From contig CM077116.1 of NCBI GenBank assembly GCA_039619475.1, forward strand, positions 2,852,001 through 2,916,000: a stretch of 64,000 bases of DNA, given 5' to 3'. This DNA comes from Icerya purchasi. Its lineage: Eukaryota; Arthropoda; Insecta; Hemiptera; Monophlebidae. Of this stretch, positions 19,061 to 32,265 are shown in pieces. The notes under the pieces were generated by a model. The model did not search any database. It was not told the DNA's origin and was given only the letters and a program-made list of their open reading frames with translations. The position numbers and the translations under genes are program-made. Every line of letters begins with the position of its first letter. Positions within the stretch are counted from its first letter, which is position 1.

Positions 19061-22000
19061 TTCATTTTCCCTAAGTTTGAAAACTTCACAGCCCTTATGA
19101 AACATAATCTGCAACAATATTAATAAGAAGAAGGGGGTATTTGACAAAATTCATCAGTACAATAAGTAAACTATTTCTCATAAATAGTACCTCTCTATGA
19201 ACACTGGTATCCCTTTAAGTCTTTTTAACTTATCAATGCATGCAGTTAATTACATATATAATAATAGTTTATTTATCAGATACAGATTATTTCACATTCT
19301 AAATAAGTATTTTTTGTTATTAATATTGGCAATAAGAATGATATTACAGTTTGCATTATTTCAGGTCTCTTAAGAAAATGGTGAGAAAAATTAATAAGTG
19401 CACATCTAATCTTTGAATTTTGATGAGTATAAAAATATTTTAAATGTGAAACTTTTTTCAAACTCATCTAATAGAAAAAAAAAATAAATAAATAAAATTT
19501 AGAAATTCTGAAATTAAAATAAACATTAAAAATAATAAAATTAATAAGACTTGTGGCTGGACTTTTAAAAAAGTTTGTCATGAAAATAAACTTTCATGCT
19601 CCTTCTACATATTTTCTATTAAACTTAATTTACTCCATGGAATTTTGATTTATATTTAGTTTAAGTAAATTATGTTTATTTGATAAATTTTAGTAGTGTT
19701 ACTACAGTCATGAATTTCCGTATAATGATAGAAATAATTGGGAAACGATTTTATTTACTGCATTTTATTTTGTTGTTAAATAAATTTGTTTCGTTACTTT
19801 ATTTGCACAGTTGAGTTTTATAAATTATTATTATTTTAATGAAAGGTCAATTTAATGTATTTTGAAAGGTTATCTAAACATAATATACCACTATAATAAA
19901 TATTATTATCAGAAAAAGCAAATTTCACAAAATTAATAAAAACTCTTTTCTTCATTCATTTACTAAATTCAAGATTTAGAAGAAAAATTTACATGTAACT
20001 CAAAATGAACTAAAAACTTTATTGCAAAAAATATAAATAAAAGTAATAACATAATTTATTATTATTAAAAAATAAACAAGCAAAATTTTGCACCGTAGTT
20101 TCTATTAGAAAAATTAAGGAATTATTCATTTTTTGCTAAAATTTGAATTCAACGCGATGAATTCCGTTAAATGAGTATCGATTCTTTTGAAGTACCTTTT
20201 TATGCTTTTTGTGTTTTTATATTTTCATAGGTATGTTCTGGAAAGGACAGCAACATTTGCGATTTGTTCGAGAAATGTTTATTTCAATATTGATTTATTT
20301 TAATTAATGGAAATCCGTTTCGAAAATTTTAGCGTGTTGTATACGCTGTATTTAGTTTTTTAGCGGTCTGTGTTTAGGTACATTTTAAATGGTAACTTGA
20401 AACAACTATTGTCATTTATTATTTCTGTTACTAAGTATAATTGAAATTAATAAAAAGAAATGAAAGTATGCGCGGAATTTTATGGATAATTCACTTAGAA
20501 TACGTAATTTAAAAAGACATTTAAAAAAAAATCACGGTAGCATATAGGTTTACCATGAAATACGTTAAATATAAAGAAAATACTATTATGGTAACAATTT
20601 TAATTTTACTATTCGTTAAGTGATAATTTTATGTATAATTTTTCTTACATGCAAAAGTAGATAATGCATGTTGGCCTTAAAAACATTTTTCAGAGAATTA
20701 TAATGAAACATTACTGAAATAGAAGTTATAGCAGTATAATAGATTAATTTGTTTTGAAAATTTTTCGAAGTTTATATGTGTATATGCAAAGAAACAAATC
20801 GTAGTATTTATAAATGTACCGATATACTGTGGGTTTTAACAGTATTGGTGTTTAATGTTAATGCTGTTATATTTTGTGTTCGACATATGCGATTTAAAGT
20901 AATTATTAATAATATTGCATTATTAAAGCTATTTGTAGTTTCATAAATATAGTGAAATTTTGATGCGGTATTAGAACGTTCATACAGTTCATTTTACAAT
21001 TAACTTTATTTAATTTAATAGTTCCGTTTTAGTTCATTAACAGTAAGTCCTATGCAAATAAACCTAACGTGATATTTATCCTATTCTGTAACATTTGAGC
21101 TAAATTTTACTTCTATTCAACCTATATATAAGATATCCATTAGGCGGAGCGCTAACGATGACTGTTATAATTAACGACTTTTCTTTGTTCTCCCTTGATT
21201 TACTGAAATACTGTTCCTTTGCTTTTATTCTTATTGCTCTGCGCACTGGTAGTGGGTGTTCCAGGATCGGTTTCCCTTTTGTAGAGTTTTATATTCAACA
21301 CCGTTTTTTAGGTATTTTTTTAGTAAGATTTTACATAAATCCCGCCGTTTAATCTTTGCCTTGCAATTATAGTTCAAAATCAAATTAAGTTAATTTAAAA
21401 TATGAGTGGTGGCAATAACTTTACGAAACAAAAGCACGGAAAATGGATAATATACTAAAAATGAAAAGTATCATTTAAAATAATTGCGTTAAATTAAATG
21501 AACGGAAAACATCAATTCGGAATTGTGTTCAAAAAATATTCTGAATATTTTATTAAGCCAGGTGTATTTTGAGTCAGTTTCGTACAATTTATATGTTCGG
21601 CACGCTATGGATACTTGTTACATGAAATAAAATTGTACAATAAAGTAGGGAGAATTTCTAGTAATCATATTTCGGGATTTTACTCTGGAGATTATGCTGT
21701 AAATGTTCGATATTATTAATGTGGACTCCGGGGTTTATAGTAACATAAATGAATAAATAAAATTAAAGAAGTAAATAAACTATAAAAAATAATTAAAAAA
21801 CCTTAAGAACGGTGTATGATGTAGTGTTGTATGTAGAATTATAATTTGTCCATTCACAAACTTCAGTCCTTAATATAAGAATAATTTATGCAACTGAACT
21901 GGTAGGACTTGAGTAAAATTTTACCAAAATTATAGAAAAGTGAAAATTATGATTTGATTGGTTATTAACTTTAGAATATTTAACTGTACGAATAAAACTT

Positions 22001-22554
22001 GTGGAAATATGTTACGTACGTGAATCAATCATTTCTGTTTCAGATATGTTTTTAATAATACAGTTCGCTTTCAAAAATATAGAATACTGAATGAAAATTA
22101 CTCTAACTAAATAAATAATAGAAACATTTTTCAAATATTTATAGGATTAGAATTAAGTTAATATTTAGAATTTTTATTTTTTATAGCGTGGGGAGGGGGA
22201 TAAAATGGAAGTATAAATGTACTACTTTAGATATACAAAAAGTATAATTTCATATAATAATTTAATGAAACTAATTCTTAAGATATTTTTATACTTGAAC
22301 GGAAATAATTATGTTTCTTAAATCATGTGATTGTGTCAATACAGGAAAAACAGGAAATAACAAAAACTGAAGAAAACTCGTCGCTTCGCGTCTTTACTTA
22401 GAGCCTACGGCTAAAATTATGAAACATGGAACATTCTTTAGCCTGATTTGCTGAATGCCGATTTTGTGATTGCTGTTGTTCTGTGGGGAAATTATAAATG
22501 AAAAAATGAAAAAAATGAAGAAACATAAAAATACTGATAATCGTTTTGTTTTTC
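19061..22554. other. AT-rich DNA, no gene seen
   Basis: About 3.5 kb of AT-rich sequence with only short chance ORFs. I found no convincing domain, element terminus or RNA gene. Confidence 0.5.
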
Positions 22555-23226
22555 TGTTTGTTCTACATAGTCGTTAGAAATACCGGTACTGTCGCCGAAT
22601 TATGATAACTAAAATCTCTGACATAATTTTTCGAATCGATCCTTTTAATTTTAACGAGCGAAGACTGTATCAATGCACAATCCACCACGAGTAGTCGATA
22701 GAGCGAAAGATTTGTTAACGTTTTTTCCATAAACTGAACCAATCGGCGATTTTCAGATTTTTTTCAGATCCAGGTTTATATCGCTAGACAAAATTGCGGA
22801 TATAGTATGGTATTGTCGTTTTTCAATAACTTTGAAAATTCCTGTTCCCTTAGGTGTGTAAGCCATCAAATTCAATTCAAAGAAATTTTCAATATCGTCA
22901 ATGCTAGTTCCAGGTGAAATGTAAACCGTTACAATCAATGCCCACTGACCATTGATAGTGTTTTTAATAGCGCAGATATCATCGCACTCATCGCTTACTT
23001 GGCACGCTTCTGTTGAGCTCTAACGAATTTTTGTAAAATGTCATCAGATTGCCGGGAGTCGAAAATAACATGCAGTTTTCTTTTTCGTACATGACTCTCC
23101 CGTCGTCGTTGTTCAGCCAAGTTTCGGTTAACGCCATGATCTTGGTTTCCAGTAGCAGAAGTCCTACTACAATGGTATTCTTATTATAAGCGCGTAACGT
23201 TTTCAGGCTGTTAGGTCCCGGCTAAA
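22555..23226 (-). pseudogene. EEP endonuclease relic of Pif1/Helitron-associated type
   Basis: Minus strand from about 23220: LKTLRAYNKNTIVV, then IMALTETWLNNDDGRVMYE, DICAIKNTINGQWALIVTVY, ISPGTSIDDIENFFELNLMA, and SAILSSDINLDLKK where the family has GDFN. Further on, TTRGGLCIDTVFAR and DFSYHNS appear in shifted frames, corresponding to the C-terminal part. This EEP subtype (TETWL...VYISPGT...GDFN...TTRGG.CIDAVF) is found fused to or next to Pif1-like helicases and in Helentron-type elements. No helicase is visible here, so the assignment to a Helitron-like element is inference. Multiple frameshifts; mutated GDFN. Confidence 0.6.
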
Positions 23227-24686
23227 GCATGTTCCATGCTAATAACAAACGGATTTCTAAGAAAAAAATGGAAATGTATGTCTGGGACCACATGGACTAC
23301 TTGCTGATGAAAAGATATATGCTATATAAAAAAAAGCTTTTTGTAAAAGGTGTGCTACGTTTGTTTACTTATTTCTTATTTTGGCCAAATGAACTGTATT
23401 TGTTCAGGTCAATAAAAAAAAAAAAAAAAATAATAATAATATTCCTTATTTATACTATATTTTCTCATGAATATTACAGCTTTTAAAGTATTTTATAAAT
23501 TACTTATTAGTATGATGCTATGTATAATAGGAGTAACGAGAAAGAATTTATTTTACAGCGCTAATATGTTATGCATCCGTTATTGCCTTAGGTTATCATA
23601 ACGAAAGCGACTAAAAGTTCGGATTAAAGTATTTTGCGCGGAAGAAAAAGTGATTCAGAGTGACTATCGTATATTACACGCAAAGGTAATGAGGTTTGGC
23701 TGAATTTGGCAATCTGGTTCGTTTGGAGTATTCGAAGCATACATAATTTAAAATAATTTCAGAACACTTAAAATTTTGAATTGTTCACATTATAATTTAA
23801 AATTAGTTCAGATTATTTAATATTTTAAGTAATTTTTCATTCTTTATCAGTTAAAATAAATTTAAATAATTTAAAATATTAAAATAATTAAATTTTAATA
23901 CTTAAATCTTAAAACATGTGTAGTTTTAACTATTCATGTAATTAGTTATCAGAATAGACAGCCAATCACAGCCATCTGAAATCTTGTCAGTTAGCGCTAA
24001 AAAAACTAGATCAGCCTATTAGGCATAGTATTCAACTAGTGTTACGGGTTTTTGTTGTTCTATAACATCGCGTGTTCTGTTTGTTTTTCTTTTTATTTTT
24101 TAATTTGTAAAATATTCGAAAATATAAATAGAAATACGAGGCTTCACACCAACCACATTGATCGTTTGTGGAATGAAGTTCAGAATAGTTCTCGGGAAAA
24201 AAATTCTGGAGCTGTATGCCGAATTTTGTTGGACCACTCTCCACAGGAGAGTGTAAATTTTTTAAAACCGTTGCAAAAATAAGATATATGCAATATTTCA
24301 TAATTTCAACATTATTATTTATTTCTTGTGGTGCATTTTTTAAATTCACTCGTTTCTCGTTTTTTATCGTTATTTTTTAAATTTCCTCTTTTTATTTGTT
24401 TTTACGTAGTGTTGGCACTATTTCGATTTTAGTTCGTTCATTTATCGCTATTATGTACAGAGTTCCTGTTTGAACGACTTCAGAGTGTAAATGCCAGTAA
24501 ATTAAACGAACTGAGATTATGGCGACGGAGATTGTACAGTCGCTTATTTAAAAAGCATTAGTGCAAGTTTCTAGAAAACTGCCTGATTGTAAAGCTAATG
24601 TTTTTTGTTTTTTTTTTTGTTTTTATTTGGGCGCGTCAACTGTGGACATTTATCCAGCGCAAGAGAACTTTTTAGAAGTTTCAGTG
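23227..24686. other. AT-rich DNA; one weak integrase-like patch
   Basis: No supported gene. At 24142-24210 a plus frame reads LHTNHIDRLWNEVQNSSREK, resembling the H-x-IE-LW core of some DDE transposases or integrases, but it is too short to assign. Confidence 0.3.
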
Positions 24687-24756
24687 TGCCGGCGGCGGAA
24701 TTCAATCCCGGTTCTACCCGAATGAAATATCACTGTCTAACCAACTACGTCACAGT
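24687..24756 (-). repeat. tRNA-like / SINE fragment
   Basis: On the minus strand the order is an A-box-like TGACGTAGTTGG (rc of ~24741-24752) and, about 35 bases on, a B-box-like GGATTGAATTCC (rc of ~24697-24708), then GCCGCCGGCA. Spacing and boxes resemble a tRNA-derived pol III promoter, but the boxes deviate and no cloverleaf closes cleanly, so it is more likely a SINE head than a tRNA gene. T-rich sequence lies at 24602-24625. Confidence 0.5.
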
Positions 24757-26784
24757 AGGTATTTGGATTCACCCATAATTAAATTTAAAATTCTGAAATT
24801 AAAAACATCGATATTCGAACAAAAACTTAATAATAGGAAAAAACAATGTTTTTGTATTTTTTTTTTGGTAAAAAAGTAAAGGAACAATAGCTTTTGTATG
24901 CTAGTTTTTATTTTTTTATTTTTTGCTTGTGCTGCGTTAATATTCAGAGATAATAAACACTGTTAATGATTTCATCATTGCAGTGCAATAGTAGATAATA
25001 TATAATAATTGTAATATCCCCATTGAGAAGTTGGGTATAGGGTAAGAATTTTAAAATCTATATTCTATGGCGATAGATGCAATTACGTACTGCTCATAGG
25101 AGTTAGGCTGATACTATATACAGATAAAAAATTTTTAGTTATTTCATCCAATCTAGACGCATTCCTAATCAGAGTTTTCGTTTGGTATTTGCATACCTCA
25201 TTTGAGGAGAATTATTTAAGAGTAAAATCAAGTTGTAAAGTTTACACTAAAGAACGTTGTATAATTTCTGAATGTGTAGAAAGTGAGGAGTGAAAGTGGC
25301 TTCCATAAATTTGCTTTTTCCTTACCTGTTTTAAATCAACTGCCAGCTTTCAGTTATATGCTGTCTGTTTTCAGAAGTTGTAGCATGTTTTTTGGTTTCG
25401 TCTACACTGAACCATTCTTTGGCAAAAGAATTTCAATTAGTGTTATAAGCTATCCTTGTATTTCCTAATTCCCCCTTTTAATTTGAAGTGTAATCTGTTT
25501 TAAATTATTTTTAATGAATGGCCAAAATTTTTGGACTAACCATTGTACAAATTCAGCCAGATACAAAATCGCTAACCTTTAATCTAGACACGCGGCAGCG
25601 TGTCAAGCCAAGTTCAAGCCGAGAAAAAGGGATTGGCGACGACGCAGCAGCCGTGTGTATATTTACACGAACCATTTGAAGCTACTTTTAACCTCTTAAT
25701 AACTCAAAATTTATTTAACATAAACACATGAAATTTGGTTTATGTATTAAAACCTCTTAAATTAACTAGAACCCCAAATTTCATAAATACAACTTAAGTA
25801 ACGTCTGAAAATCGTCATTTTTATCACTGACTGACTGACATATAGATCAAAAACCTAACCTACTTCCAGGTGACCTAGAAAGTTTAAATTGGATGTCCAG
25901 CTGGATAATTGTGTGCATACAAAGGAAAAAATCTAAGGAAAACAGTGACATTTTCATATTTTTTACGCAATTTCGTTCGTTTATTTTAATTTAATTTATT
26001 TTATTCAGTTAGACTGCTAGATGTAAAGTTATAAAATATAAGAAACGCCGGAAATTGACAAGTTTCGCTGCGTTAGAAAAATAACTGGCTCGCTGATCTT
26101 TTAACCGTCAACATGTCGTTGTTGTTTAACTTAGTTCGTTTCGTATGTCGCCTCGAAAAACGCTCTTTTGTGTCTTGCCATTTCGTATGTTCGACGGTCT
26201 TTTTTCGCAGTTTATTTTATATTTGTCCCTTTTAATCGGTTCGGAAACAATCGACTTTTAAGACTTTTAATCAATATCGAGTATTTCATCATATTTCGCT
26301 AATAAACAATTTATTAATTGACCGGTGGTACATTGTGTTAAACATCGTTCGAAAATATTTTGGTCCTTCGGAATATTAAACGGATAGTGGTGGTAGTTTT
26401 AAAGTTAGGGGATAGACACCTTGACTTTCAAAAAGTGCTCACATTGTAAGCCTGTTTTGAATAATAAACAATTTGAATTTGAATGAATAATGATATTAAT
26501 TTCTTTACAAAAAGTAATGATATCCTATCAAAAACATAAATGTAAAAATGGGAGCCAAGTTCAATATTAAGAATATTCGTAGTTATCGACTCTGCCGACA
26601 AAAGTATTGAGATCTAAATGGGTGCCAAGTTCTGTAGATGATCCTGAAATTTATTTATAAGAACATACAACATTCTAAAATAAGTTTAAAACATAATTTG
26701 TTATTTTTTTTCTGCTACAACAATGTTTGTTATTTAAAAATACAACTTCTTAAATTTGAACAGTCGAATTATTTACACAAAGCA
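24757..26784. other. AT-rich DNA with retroelement-like 3' end
   Basis: No supported gene. At about 25830-25845 a CTGACTGACTGAC run lies in sequence of the dispersed-repeat kind. At 26440-26485 the plus strand reads AATAATAAACAATTTGAATT TGAATGAA, a TTTGAA-type 3' tail like that (in reverse) at 29403-29424, so 26100-26485 may be the 3' end of a non-LTR copy. Confidence 0.35.
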
Positions 26785-27190
26785 GATATTTAGGATAAAT
26801 TAAAGCTTACGATTTCACTTGGCTAGTTTTTACCAGCAAACCAAATTTTTAGAAGAGTAAGATATGTTGACCTTACAATATAAAAACAACTTCAACAGTT
26901 TCCCCTTCACTATGATTTTATGCAGAAATTCGTGGGTAATGTTAAACATTTACGACCATGGTTGTCTGTAACCTTTTTCCTAATTAATAATTATGTATCT
27001 TTCATTAGTTGGAATTATTCCTATATCAACTGGTTAGTGGCCAAATGGTTTAATAGTTAACTAAAGCCGGGCCAAAAAAAAAAAAATTGTGTATAACATA
27101 AAGAAGATAAGTTGATTAGCCAAATATAAGATAACTTGTATGTGAAAACTAGCCAAGTGAAATCGTGAGCTTTAATTTATCCTAAATATC
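26785..27190. mobile_element. MITE with ~49-bp terminal inverted repeats
   Basis: The left end from 26785 starts GATATTTAGGATAAATTAAA and continues to TTGGCTAGTTTT near 26832. The right end (27142-27190) is its reverse complement with two mismatches over about 49 bases. The 406-bp span has no coding potential. I could not see a clear target duplication, so the superfamily is unassigned. Confidence 0.75.
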
Positions 27191-28049
27191 GGATAATATA
27201 TACAGTAAACTAATAAATATAAGCGATGCAGACAGTAATAAAAATACAAATAAATACAATCCCCCTGGAATATGAAAAAAACATGTAATACGTGCAAGAA
27301 GATATATATATATATAGACGAAACCAATGGAGATTTTAGTGTTGGATACCGGGTACTTATACTCACGATTGATTATAGTTATATAGAAAATTATCTTTTA
27401 TAGTTGTTTTAAAATGATAATGTAGTAGACTACTGTGAGTGTGCTTGAGGAACTATATGAGTATAGAATACTTCAGTGACTGGTGCGCCGTCGCCGACCT
27501 CTTTCTCAACCCTTAATATCGTCACTGAAACTAGTCTCCAACCACCGTTTTCTTCAGCAGAATGTAAAATTTTATAGCATAACGTTTTCACTTTGCAAGC
27601 AAAGATCATATATATTTAACAAACAAGTACTGGTAAGATACTAATCAACTTGCGAGATTTCATTAGCTGCTATCAAAATCGTATACTCTCACGTGATTTA
27701 AGCTACAGGTTCCATACTATATTAAATGTACAATTTTATTGAAATTATTTAATTTCAAAAATAAATATTATTATTTTTATTTAGGAATACATTTCGTTTT
27801 TTATATTATAAAAATACGACAATGTTATGAAATAATAAAGAAAATGTTTACCTAGAGGAAACCGAAAATCTAAATTCTTTTAATTTTTGCACCGTACATT
27901 ACTGCTAAATCGATTTTTTTAGTTTTTTTTTTTTGTTAAAATTTTGTGTGAGTTGGAAATAGAAACAATAATTCACTATTTTTTTATTGTAAAAATTCAA
28001 TTTTACTTTCACAACACTGGTACAGGATTATTTTAGTTTTAAAGAAATA
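27191..28049. other. AT-rich DNA, no gene seen
   Basis: Includes a short inverted pair TTCAGTGAC (~27471-27479) and GTCACTGAA around a GC-richer 45-base spacer. Otherwise AT-rich. Confidence 0.4.
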
Positions 28050-28112
28050 CTCTAGCCTAAGTTGCTGTGTACGACACGTAAAATAAATAAATAAAATAAT
28101 AAATAAATAAGA
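28050..28112 (+). repeat. 3' tail of a Jockey-like element
   Basis: GCCTAAGTTGCTGTGTACGA, then CACGTAAAATAAATAAATAA and similar repeats. The same block (GCCTAAGATGCAGTACATGG CACGTAAAA) follows the RNase H stop at 13082, so this is a severely truncated copy of a related element's 3' UTR and tail. Confidence 0.6.
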
Positions 28113-29402
28113 AATATATTTAAAAATACTGGTTATCTATAAATTATTTAAATTTCGTTTATCAGTGATTTTTGAAAAATTTTAACCAAGCAATTTTTTA
28201 AAAAAATTGTTTAGATACACATGATTTTCAAGGAACCTGCATTTCCTGTATCATTCTTTCCTCTTTTATTTTGCTTTCTGAATTAGATAGAAATGAAAAA
28301 ACATTTCAAGTTTTACAATGTCTTCCTCCTTCCCCCTCCACTTGTTAATTTAATTTTTTTCTTAGTTTAAGATTTAGTTTCTATCGAAAGATGACATCTA
28401 TCGTTTCCGAAATCAGCGGAGGAAGTGGTGGAAGCATTTTAATCTTTCTTATTTCCAGTTATGCGATTTAACGAGGTTACGAAAATGGGTTTACTAGAAA
28501 TGCTACAAAATTCATTTCTTCTACACCATTTGCTAGTTGCTGATTGCAAAAAAATAAATAAATATTCTCCGATGCAAAGCTTAATACCATTTTTTTACAT
28601 TCGATTGAATAGCTCTGGTAATCTTTTCATCTTTTCGGTGAAATGAAAATGTTTAATTTTAAAAAAAAAATTGTTAGTTTCTGTTAATTTTACACGTACA
28701 CTCCTTCTTCACAAAACCAGCATGAACTATAAATGTAAACTGTATTTTAGTTTTCGTACAAATAATATTTTCTATATTGTGTGTATTATTCAAAATATAA
28801 ACGACATCACATTTCGGTAAATTCTGAATTTGCTTATTATTCAAAAATTTTTAAATGCTGGGTTTCTTTAATTTTTATTTTAACATCTTCAATATAAACG
28901 AATTTATTTTTGGAATATTTTATCAAATGCGATTAAATGGCTTTCATATAGAAATTGTTTACTCCAAACAATTAAATCTATTGTTAAATTTAAAAAAATA
29001 ATATTGCTCACTAAAAACTATGTTTTGCCTAGATGTATAAACTGAATGAAGGAAGTGGTGATAAACAAACTAAATTTTTTTTCTATATAACATTTGTTAT
29101 ATACATGTCATATCATGCTACACATTTTTATGTATTACACATGAATTATATATTATATCAAAATACCTATATATAGGATTATATATAGTGCATCATATTA
29201 ATGACATCAGTAACTTTACATTTATCTTCTTTTATTACACATCGGATTTTTATTTTAGAATTAAAAATGCTCAATTTCATAAATCACAAAATAGAGTTTA
29301 GTCATAGATGAAAAACAAATCTAGGTTGGAATAAGTATTATCAGCCTTTATGCAAAAATTAATGCCGGTAACACTTACGAGTAGAATTTTTTGCTATTAT
29401 AT
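28113..29402. other. AT-rich DNA, no gene seen
   Basis: No supported ORF, element end or RNA gene. Confidence 0.5.
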
Positions 29403-29790
29403 TTCAAATCAAATCAAATCAAATCAATTTATTATTATTATCATTACAACATAATCCATCTATGCGCATATTTGCGCGAGCGATGGGTATTAAAGAAATA
29501 AAAATCTTTTTTGAAAAAATACTGAAATCCTTAAAATTATAATCAAAAACACTGCAATAAAGGAATAAAGTAGAAATATACCTTACAGAACTTATATAAA
29601 ATAATATAACTTACATTTAATCTATAATCTTAATTTATTTAATTCATTAACATTTACAATTAAAATAAAAGAAAATTTCTACATTTCCATGCAACCAATA
29701 CTCTATATGAATATATATTACATCCCCATCCACAATCCTTTATCGATTATTTGTAAGATTCCTCAGAAAGATTATTGGAGTGGAAAAATT

Positions 29791-30552
29791 TCAGTAAACA
29801 TTTACATCTTTTTTTAAAGTATTTAAATCGTCTTTTAAAGCTAGTGGTAAATGGTTGTAAATGAGAGACGCCATATAGAGGGCTTGGATTCTTGAATGGA
29901 ATTTCATAAATTTAGGTAGCACAGCTATTTCATTTCCACAACTTCTAGTGATACCCTCCTTAATGTGAAAATTAAATTCTTTTTTTCTATTTAGCATAAA
30001 CAACAGCAATTCAGTTTTATATAATGTACTAACATTAAATAAATTATAATCAAATGTAGTTTTCTTGTTTTTAGTGATTAACTTGATTACTCTTTTATTT
30101 AAAAACTCAATCTGTGAAAAGTGGCATTTAGTGGTATTACCCCAATGCATCAAACCATACGTCAAGACAGGTTTGTATCGTGATTGGTATAACATATACA
30201 GATGATATTCATTAAAAAATTCATTCATGTAGTAAAATATATAATTTAACTTTCTGAGTTTAGCAGTTAAATAATCAGTATGCTTATTCCACTGTAATCT
30301 ACAATCTAAATTTAAACCCAGATATTTGATTTCAAATACTCTTTCTATTTCAGAATTTTCATTTAAACAAATTTTTTCGCAGTCCCACGTGTATTGAGGT
30401 TTATGACTATATAATATGAATTTAGTTTTCTTTACATTTACTATAAGCCTATTTGCCTTAAACCAATTTACTAAGGTATCAACATTCCTATTTGCTAGTT
30501 GCATTAGGATATGGCTGTAACGAGAACTCATGACAATAGCAGTATCATCTGC
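29791..30552 (-). pseudogene. Non-LTR RT, C-terminal part after YADD
   Basis: From 30552 downward the frame reads ADDTAIVMSSRYSHILMQLA, then VNWFKANRLIVNVKKTKFIL, EIKYLGLNLDCRLQWNKHTD, and VLTYGLMHWGNTTKCH. These are the RT thumb and C-terminal motifs of CR1/Jockey-type elements. It runs without a stop to the end near 29791. Upstream of 30552 the open frame continues by chance through the Foldback terminal repeats, whose 16-bp units give RVRFYPCALL-type peptide repeats. Those are not part of the protein. Confidence 0.85.
30544..30552. repeat. 9-bp target duplication ATCATCTGC, left
   Basis: Identical to 35734-35742. On the minus strand it is GCAGATGAT, the codons for Ala-Asp-Asp of the YADD box. 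Confidence 0.93.
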
Positions 30553-30716
30553 GGTGACCGGATAAAAGCGCACAAGACAAAAGCGCACATGATAAAAACG
30601 CATCGGACTAAAGCGCACACGGACAAAAGCGCACATGGATAAAAGCGCACATGGATAAAAGCGCACACGGACAAAAACGCACACAGATAAAAGCGCACAC
30701 GGACAAAAGCGCACAT
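30553..30716 (+). repeat. Left terminal array of ~10 units (ACGGACAAAAGCGCAC)
   Basis: Ten or so 15-17 bp units with core GGAYAAAAGCGCAC, varying at the second codon-like block (ACGGAC, ATGGAT, AAGAC). It ends ACATCGATTTGCAGAACAGG, shared with the other arm. Confidence 0.92.
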
Positions 30717-32265
30717 CGATTTGCAGAACAGGAGCTAAATTATTAATTTTTCCATTCTCGGCAATTGCATCATTTGTGAAAAGGCAAAACTGGACAGTTG
30801 CCCAGCAAAGAATTTAAAATTCAAAAAAATTATTGGTGATCAGCGAAAACAAAGTAAAAACAATACAATTTTTTGTATGATTCACTAGTCATTTTTCTGT
30901 TTTTTTTTTGTTCTTATATGTGTATTTGTTTGTTAATAATCATAGTGTCTATTGACTATGACCGCTAGGAAGTTACCGTATATAAAAAATAAAATTTGTA
31001 TCAATAATGTATTCAGGGGCGTCTCAAGCACGCCAAGTTGTGGGAGTGGTGCATAACCCAAAATACCGATTCATGAATTCATATAATTTAAAAATAATTT
31101 TTTTTAATACTGTATAGCTTATATAACAAAATGTTATATGGTGTTTTTTAATGATTTTCTTTAAACTTTTACAATATGGGTCTTTTATTTTTTACTTTTG
31201 CAGTCAAAACTGATTTAGATCGAACTGTGAGGACTAAATATAATTTTTTAAAAAAATTTTATTAAAAGAAATCTCACCTTTTAATGCTAAGCCTATAAGA
31301 CTTTGTAATAATGCTTTACTTTTTCAAACAGTGAGGGTAACTTTTATTTTACACTGTTGTATACTAACCGTTTCTTTATAAATTGTTTCAACTGGTCTGA
31401 ATTTTCTTAATAATTTTTGCTTTTAAATTAGTATCAAAAAATCAGCAACTCTTGTTAACTTGGTAAAAGTTTTCATTATATTTGACACTTCTATATCGTC
31501 AACCGTTTGTTTGCATATTTCTTCTTCATCATTTTCATCACTGTTGTTTATTTGACTCTTTGATCGCGGTTTCATTGCTGATTAAAACAACTGTTGCAAT
31601 ATTTTTGTCAACGTTTAATTATTCCTTTGATAATAAATTTCCCGATGATCATTCTAATATTGTGAAAAACTTGAACTCTGTTTTTATTCCGCAATACTTC
31701 AAACTTTTGTATTAAGGGAATTTTACTTACTTTCATTTTAATAGGATCAGAATAAAATATATAAATATAATGATTGAATGATTTAAAACTGAACAGAATT
31801 CGCTGTTAATTAAGCGGCTTCTATTGTATAATTCTTTAAATTTCTACAAGTCTGTTGTAGTGACCTAAATTGTACGATTCTTGGCTGTTGTTAAGAAGTT
31901 CGCAATTCGACCATAGTTGCAGACAAATACATAAATTAAATATATTTGCACTTCCTTGTTACTAGGTTAATATCTTGATGCAGAGGGACTAAAAGCGTAC
32001 ACAAAAAAAATCTAAAATTTATTTCAATAGAATAGTTCGGAAATTTAAATTATTGTGAAGTTGTGAAAGAATTTCATGTAGAGTTGAGAAAAAATATGTC
32101 AAGAACATTATGTTTGATTTACTTGTTACTTAAAATAATCAAATTTCGTACTTTCAGCTAAAATTCATAATTTTTAATTTCTAATATGGGAGAATTTAAT
32201 TTTTTAATATAAAATGAGCAGGGGCCGATATCTTCTGTGATTTTAATAATTTAAAATTATTTTTA
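30717..32265. repeat. Left inverted arm of Foldback-like element
   Basis: Matches the reverse complement of 33944-35510. A ~17-base stretch (ATCTGCTTTTAAAATTC) present in the right arm near 34045-34065 is absent here. Contains a hAT-like end starting CAGGGGCGTCTCAAGCACGC at about 31014 and a 50-codon minus ORF at 31423-31575. Confidence 0.9.
31423..31575 (-). CDS. 50-codon ORF in left arm (duplicate of 34651-34803)
   Basis: ATG on minus at 31575, reading MKPRSKSQINNSDENDEEEI, then a helical tail ending VADFLILI, stop at 31423-31425. Basic start then acidic patch looks like the N-terminus of a nuclear protein such as a transposase exon, but no family is recognised. The identical frame in the other arm reflects arm duplication, not independent conservation. 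The opposite strand is also open (77 codons), so coding status is uncertain. Confidence 0.3.
   Translation of the reverse strand: MKPRSKSQINNSDENDEEEICKQTVDDIEVSNIMKTFTKLTRVADFLILI

Noticed and set aside
19276..22938. Several 60-80 codon ORFs in AT-rich DNA
   Set aside because: Length expected by chance in AT-rich sequence when alternative starts are allowed; no domains.
31482..31715. 77-codon ORF in the left arm, repeated exactly at 34511-34744
   Set aside because: Exact repetition follows from the inverted arms, not from selection; opposite-strand shadow of the 50-codon ORF, no recognisable motif.
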